Below, piece by piece: positions 5,056-7,220 of a stretch of DNA of 7,220 nt (its first letter is position 1; each line of letters opens with the position of its first letter). Location of the stretch: assembly GCF_002387895.1 (NCBI RefSeq), contig NZ_DGLI01000020.1:1-7220 (forward strand), in the 5' to 3' direction. Both the position numbers and the translations under genes were made by a program. A model generated the notes under the pieces. The model was not told the DNA's origin. It saw nothing but the letters and a program-made list of their open reading frames with translations, and made no database searches. Origin of the DNA: Clostridium sp. UBA4548 (lineage in GTDB: Bacteria; Bacillota; Clostridia; Clostridiales; Clostridiaceae).

Positions 5056-5755
5056 TTACTGCTTTACCTTATTGCGAGAAAGTATCCATGTATAAGTATA
5101 ATCTGCATGCACTTCTACAACTGGTTGGAATTTTCCACCTATATTAATACTATATCCATCAATATATTTTCCATTAGACTTGCAATAAACCCAATCTGTC
5201 CCTACACCTATAAACCATAGACTTGCTGACCCGCCTGCATCACCACCTGGCCCCGAGAGGTCAAAAATTGTATCAGCATTTGTTCTAGTGTAAGCAAGGT
5301 TTAAAGATGCTTGAGGTATAGCCGACCCTCCAATAATTGGACTAATTAATAATCCCTTGTTATTATGACTATCTGTTACTCTTTGAATAGTGACACCCAC
5401 TCTAGCCCCAGCGCCCACCGATACTGAAAATCCATATGCTTCTGTTCCCGTTCTCTCATAACCCCCTGGGTTAAACGTGCCAGCAGTTTTTGCCAAAGAA
5501 ACATATCTCTCTAATTCAGTCTCCTCTTCTTGCCCATATATATTACTAAATATTGGTCTAAACCCATCTTCATCTTTCATGTTTACAGGACTATTCTTAC
5601 AATACGCAAATAAATTATGTGCTAGAAGTTCTCCAGTTTGTCCAACCAAAGCATCCGCATTTATAAATCTTCACTCTCCCAGGTTGTGATATCTTTATTT
5701 TGATAGCACCTAGCCTCAATATTATATACATATAATCTACAACCATAATGATTCA
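5056..5755 (-). pseudogene. Decayed Rhs core with glycine/beta-rich toxin end (module 2)
   Basis: The 3' part is open from 5685 to 5056 and contains the post-core junction DALVGQTGELLAHNLFAYCKNSPVN, the linker KDEDGFRPIF and a distinct toxin end. Upstream, the core is badly eroded: where other modules read YYNPEWGR this one reads YHNLGE-stop-R (TGA at 5671-5673), and only a faint trace (YGCRLYVYNIEA for YRYRGYRYDTET) can be followed to about 5755. The only in-frame start after the stop is a TTG at 5649 without a ribosome site, so translation is doubtful. The toxin part (about 120 residues before the stop) is rich in Gly, Ser, Thr and aromatic residues in alternating strand-like patterns (YGFSVSVGAGARVGVTIQ, ASLNLAYTRTNADTIFDL, GGSASLWFIGVGTDWVY, YTYTWIL). 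It looks like a beta-sheet domain, possibly membrane-inserting. No known enzyme motif is seen. Confidence 0.75.
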
Positions 5756-5820
5756 TGAATACAACATATAGTTATCTTGAAGTTTAAAATATATCTATGT
5801 AATTTTCTTACTTATGTAAG

Positions 5821-5853
5821 AAAAACCAACTATAGTTACTATAATTGGTTTTT
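5821..5853 (-). terminator. Strong terminator between modules 1 and 2
   Basis: AAAAACCAACTATAG (5821-5835) pairs with CTATAATTGGTTTTT (5839-5853), a 15-bp stem with one mismatch and a three-base loop. Both strands end in a run of five T, so it could work in either direction. It lies about 118 bp after the module 1 immunity gene and probably ends the module 1 transcript. It is unrelated in sequence to the AAAGAGCAGA hairpins used elsewhere. Confidence 0.75.
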
Positions 5854-5971
5854 CTATAACACTAAATTATTATAAGCACAAATCTTTTTTATATCATTTC
5901 AAAGATATTTAATCCTGTGCACTTTCTTGCAAAACCTGCAAAATTGTAAAATTAATAATAAAGATTTAAAG

Positions 5972-6403
5972 TCAGTTGATTTTTTTGTTTATTAGTGATT
6001 TTTTTGTTAGCCATAGTATTAATGACAAAATCATAGATAATAAAAAGCTCACACTATAAGTAATTGTCATGGCAAAAAAGAAAAACATATTTCCATAATC
6101 CTCGCTGTTAATTGGGTATATCTTATAACCTATACTCCACCAAAGAATTAATAAACCACTTAAACTTATAATATATGTTACCAAGTTTATAAATAGTTGA
6201 ACAACAACCTTGTTAATTTTATCATTTATTATTATTTTATAGCATATTATACAATTTAATATTAAGAATATTATAGGAATACCAAAAACTAAAAAATCTA
6301 TAGTATTATCTGAAATATTCAAAACTTCAAATAGAATCATTAAAAACATACATACTAATGAATTCGCAATGCTAAAAACAAAGGACTTTCGAAAGTTACT
6401 CAT
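5972..6403 (-). CDS. Putative membrane immunity protein of module 1
   Basis: This 143-residue protein has four predicted membrane helices: about 8-28, 36-57, 68-92 (including LLILWWSIGY) and 105-133 (MFFFFAMTITYSVSFLLSMILSLIL), with a basic C-terminal tail (KKSLINKKIN). The short polar loops carry no recognisable catalytic motif. The ATG is supported by GAGGTGAG (complement of 6406-6413). The gene sits 52 bp behind the module 1 toxin, in the same direction, and a strong terminator follows, so toxin and immunity gene probably form one transcript. The immunity role is inferred from position alone. It is unlike the three other immunity candidates here, as expected when each protects against a different toxin. 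It could also be an accessory membrane protein. Confidence 0.65.
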   Translation of the reverse strand: MSNFRKSFVFSIANSLVCMFLMILFEVLNISDNTIDFLVFGIPIIFLILNCIICYKIIINDKINKVVVQLFINLVTYIISLSGLLILWWSIGYKIYPINSEDYGNMFFFFAMTITYSVSFLLSMILSLILWLTKKSLINKKIN

Positions 6404-6455
6404 AACTCACCTCATATCTTGTTATATATAAATTATCAATTTAAGAAAATTTTTA

Positions 6456-7220
6456 TCATTTAAAAATAGGTATATTGTAGAATTTAACGCTTGCCTCATT
6501 GTCTATACAGTATTTTAAGATTCCATGCATTATCCATGCCTGGTCTCTTGGGTCATCACCGTACCACATATTATTTTGCCACTCTTTATTCGAAGTCCCA
6601 CTCCTTATTTGATATAATCCTGCTGCTATTTTTAGTATGGTTTCATCAAAACCAGCAGCCATACCTACATATCCATAATGTAAATTGCCTATATCTGCAC
6701 CATTAACTTTTTTTCCATTATAAGTCATATTAGGATATTTCCATTCAGATTTCCTTTTTAAATCCCATGGGCCATTTGATTTAACTTGTTTAATCCAGTA
6801 CAGATTAGTTTTAAACTCGCTATGGGAGTTACTATATTCTATTGCTTGCTTTGCATTTACCTGTAGCGTTTTGTTTAATTTGTCAGTTATATCTACAGGT
6901 GGAAACATACTTGCAAGAGAAGCTTCTCTCATTTCATCTGTCTCTTCCCCTACTGTATATATAGGTCTAAAACCGTTTTTATCACTCATGTTTATAGGGT
7001 TATTTTTAGTGTACGCAAAAATATTATGACCTAATAGCTCTCCAACACTTCCGCCTAGTGCATCAGCATTAATAAACCTTCCCCACTCTGGATTGTAGTA
7101 ACGACTTTGTAGATAATATAATCCAGTCTCGGTATCATACCTATATCCTCTATATCTATAAGGATTCTTAACTCCTACAGTATCTTTAAGTGTTCCCTCT
7201 ATAGAAATTAGTTTTCCCCA
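6456..7220 (-). CDS. Rhs/WapA protein C-terminus with toxin-44-like domain (partial, module 1)
   Basis: The reading frame is open to the right window edge (first visible codon TGG at 7220), so the true start and most of the protein are missing; 254 residues are seen. Residues 1-77 are the end of the Rhs core (WGKLISIEGTLKD, YRYRGYRYDTETG, YYNPEWGRFINADA, LLGHNIFAYTKNNPIN). Linker SDKNGFRPIYTVGEETDEM follows. The toxin domain (about 115-254) contains WIKQVKSNGPWDLKR (142-156), GNLHYGYVGMAAGF (178-191), AAGLYQIRSGTS (199-210) and YGDDPRDQAWIMHGILKY (220-237). The G-P-W-D-x-K, G-N-x-x-Y-G, A-A-G and G-D-D-P-R-D-Q blocks match my memory of the polymorphic toxin type 44 family (Ntox44). No database check was possible. 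This may be the active full-length Rhs gene or a further orphan cassette; sequence to the right decides. Confidence 0.8.
   Translation of the reverse strand, partial: WGKLISIEGTLKDTVGVKNPYRYRGYRYDTETGLYYLQSRYYNPEWGRFINADALGGSVGELLGHNIFAYTKNNPINMSDKNGFRPIYTVGEETDEMREASLASMFPPVDITDKLNKTLQVNAKQAIEYSNSHSEFKTNLYWIKQVKSNGPWDLKRKSEWKYPNMTYNGKKVNGADIGNLHYGYVGMAAGFDETILKIAAGLYQIRSGTSNKEWQNNMWYGDDPRDQAWIMHGILKYCIDNEASVKFYNIPIFK
6978..7220 (-). repeat. Rhs core homology block, third copy (partial)
   Basis: This is the core-encoding DNA of module 1, equivalent to parts of 2009-2672 and 3820-4485. The last ~90 bp (7130-7220) are identical to 2148-2238, while the module 3 copy differs at isolated bases. 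Toward the toxin the similarity to module 4 continues through the GFRPxYTxGEETDEMREAS linker (to about 6925), giving two homology blocks shared between modules 1 and 4. Confidence 0.8.

Noticed and set aside
5056..5649. Intact 197-residue gene starting at TTG 5649
   Set aside because: The TTG is the Leu codon of the DALVGQTG motif, lies just inside a decayed Rhs core and has no ribosome site. Treated as a pseudogene.
5477..5689. Plus-strand ORF of 70 codons
   Set aside because: It is antisense to the module 2 toxin and junction, has no ribosome site, and the opposite frame has clear Rhs homology.

Overview
The window is AT-rich with strong AGGAGG-type ribosome sites and T-tailed hairpin terminators, which suggests a low-GC Firmicute, most likely Clostridium or a close relative (inference). 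Every convincing gene lies on the minus strand, so the biological reading order runs from position 7220 down to 1.

The window is dominated by a series of Rhs/WapA-type polymorphic toxin modules. Each has the end of an Rhs/YD-repeat core (motif YYNPEWGRF), a variable C-terminal toxin and a small downstream immunity gene. Module 1: the 3' end of an Rhs protein entering from the right edge (6456-7220) with a toxin-44-like domain, then a four-helix membrane immunity candidate (5972-6403) and a terminator (5821-5853). Module 2: a decayed core with an in-frame stop, fused to a glycine/beta-rich toxin domain (5056-5755), then a three-helix membrane immunity candidate (4726-5022). Module 3: a short orphan core with a histidine-rich toxin end (3306-4190) and a soluble immunity candidate (2821-3267). 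Module 4: a nearly identical orphan core with a Trp/His/Asp-rich toxin (1510-2382) and a 69-residue zinc-ribbon immunity candidate (1273-1482).

Modules 3 and 4 are preceded by almost the same stretch of about 650 bp: an intercassette element with a terminator hairpin, a leader and the core. The core of module 1 matches module 4 exactly over the last ~90 bp of the window. This is the expected layout for orphan toxin/immunity cassettes that can replace the active toxin tip of a full-length Rhs gene by homologous recombination. The immunity genes have strong ribosome sites; the two orphan toxin ORFs have none visible, so they look like a silent reserve whose immunity genes may still be made.

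The left end is non-coding and repeat-rich. One copy of the intercassette element (940-1150) is followed leftwards by eight 62-bp tandem repeats (341-834), each related to a segment present once in every other intercassette element. Another element copy with its hairpin (about 259-340) follows, then a small Cro/CI-type helix-turn-helix gene (33-227) with an inverted repeat just upstream. I see no transposase, integrase, tRNA, rRNA or CRISPR array.
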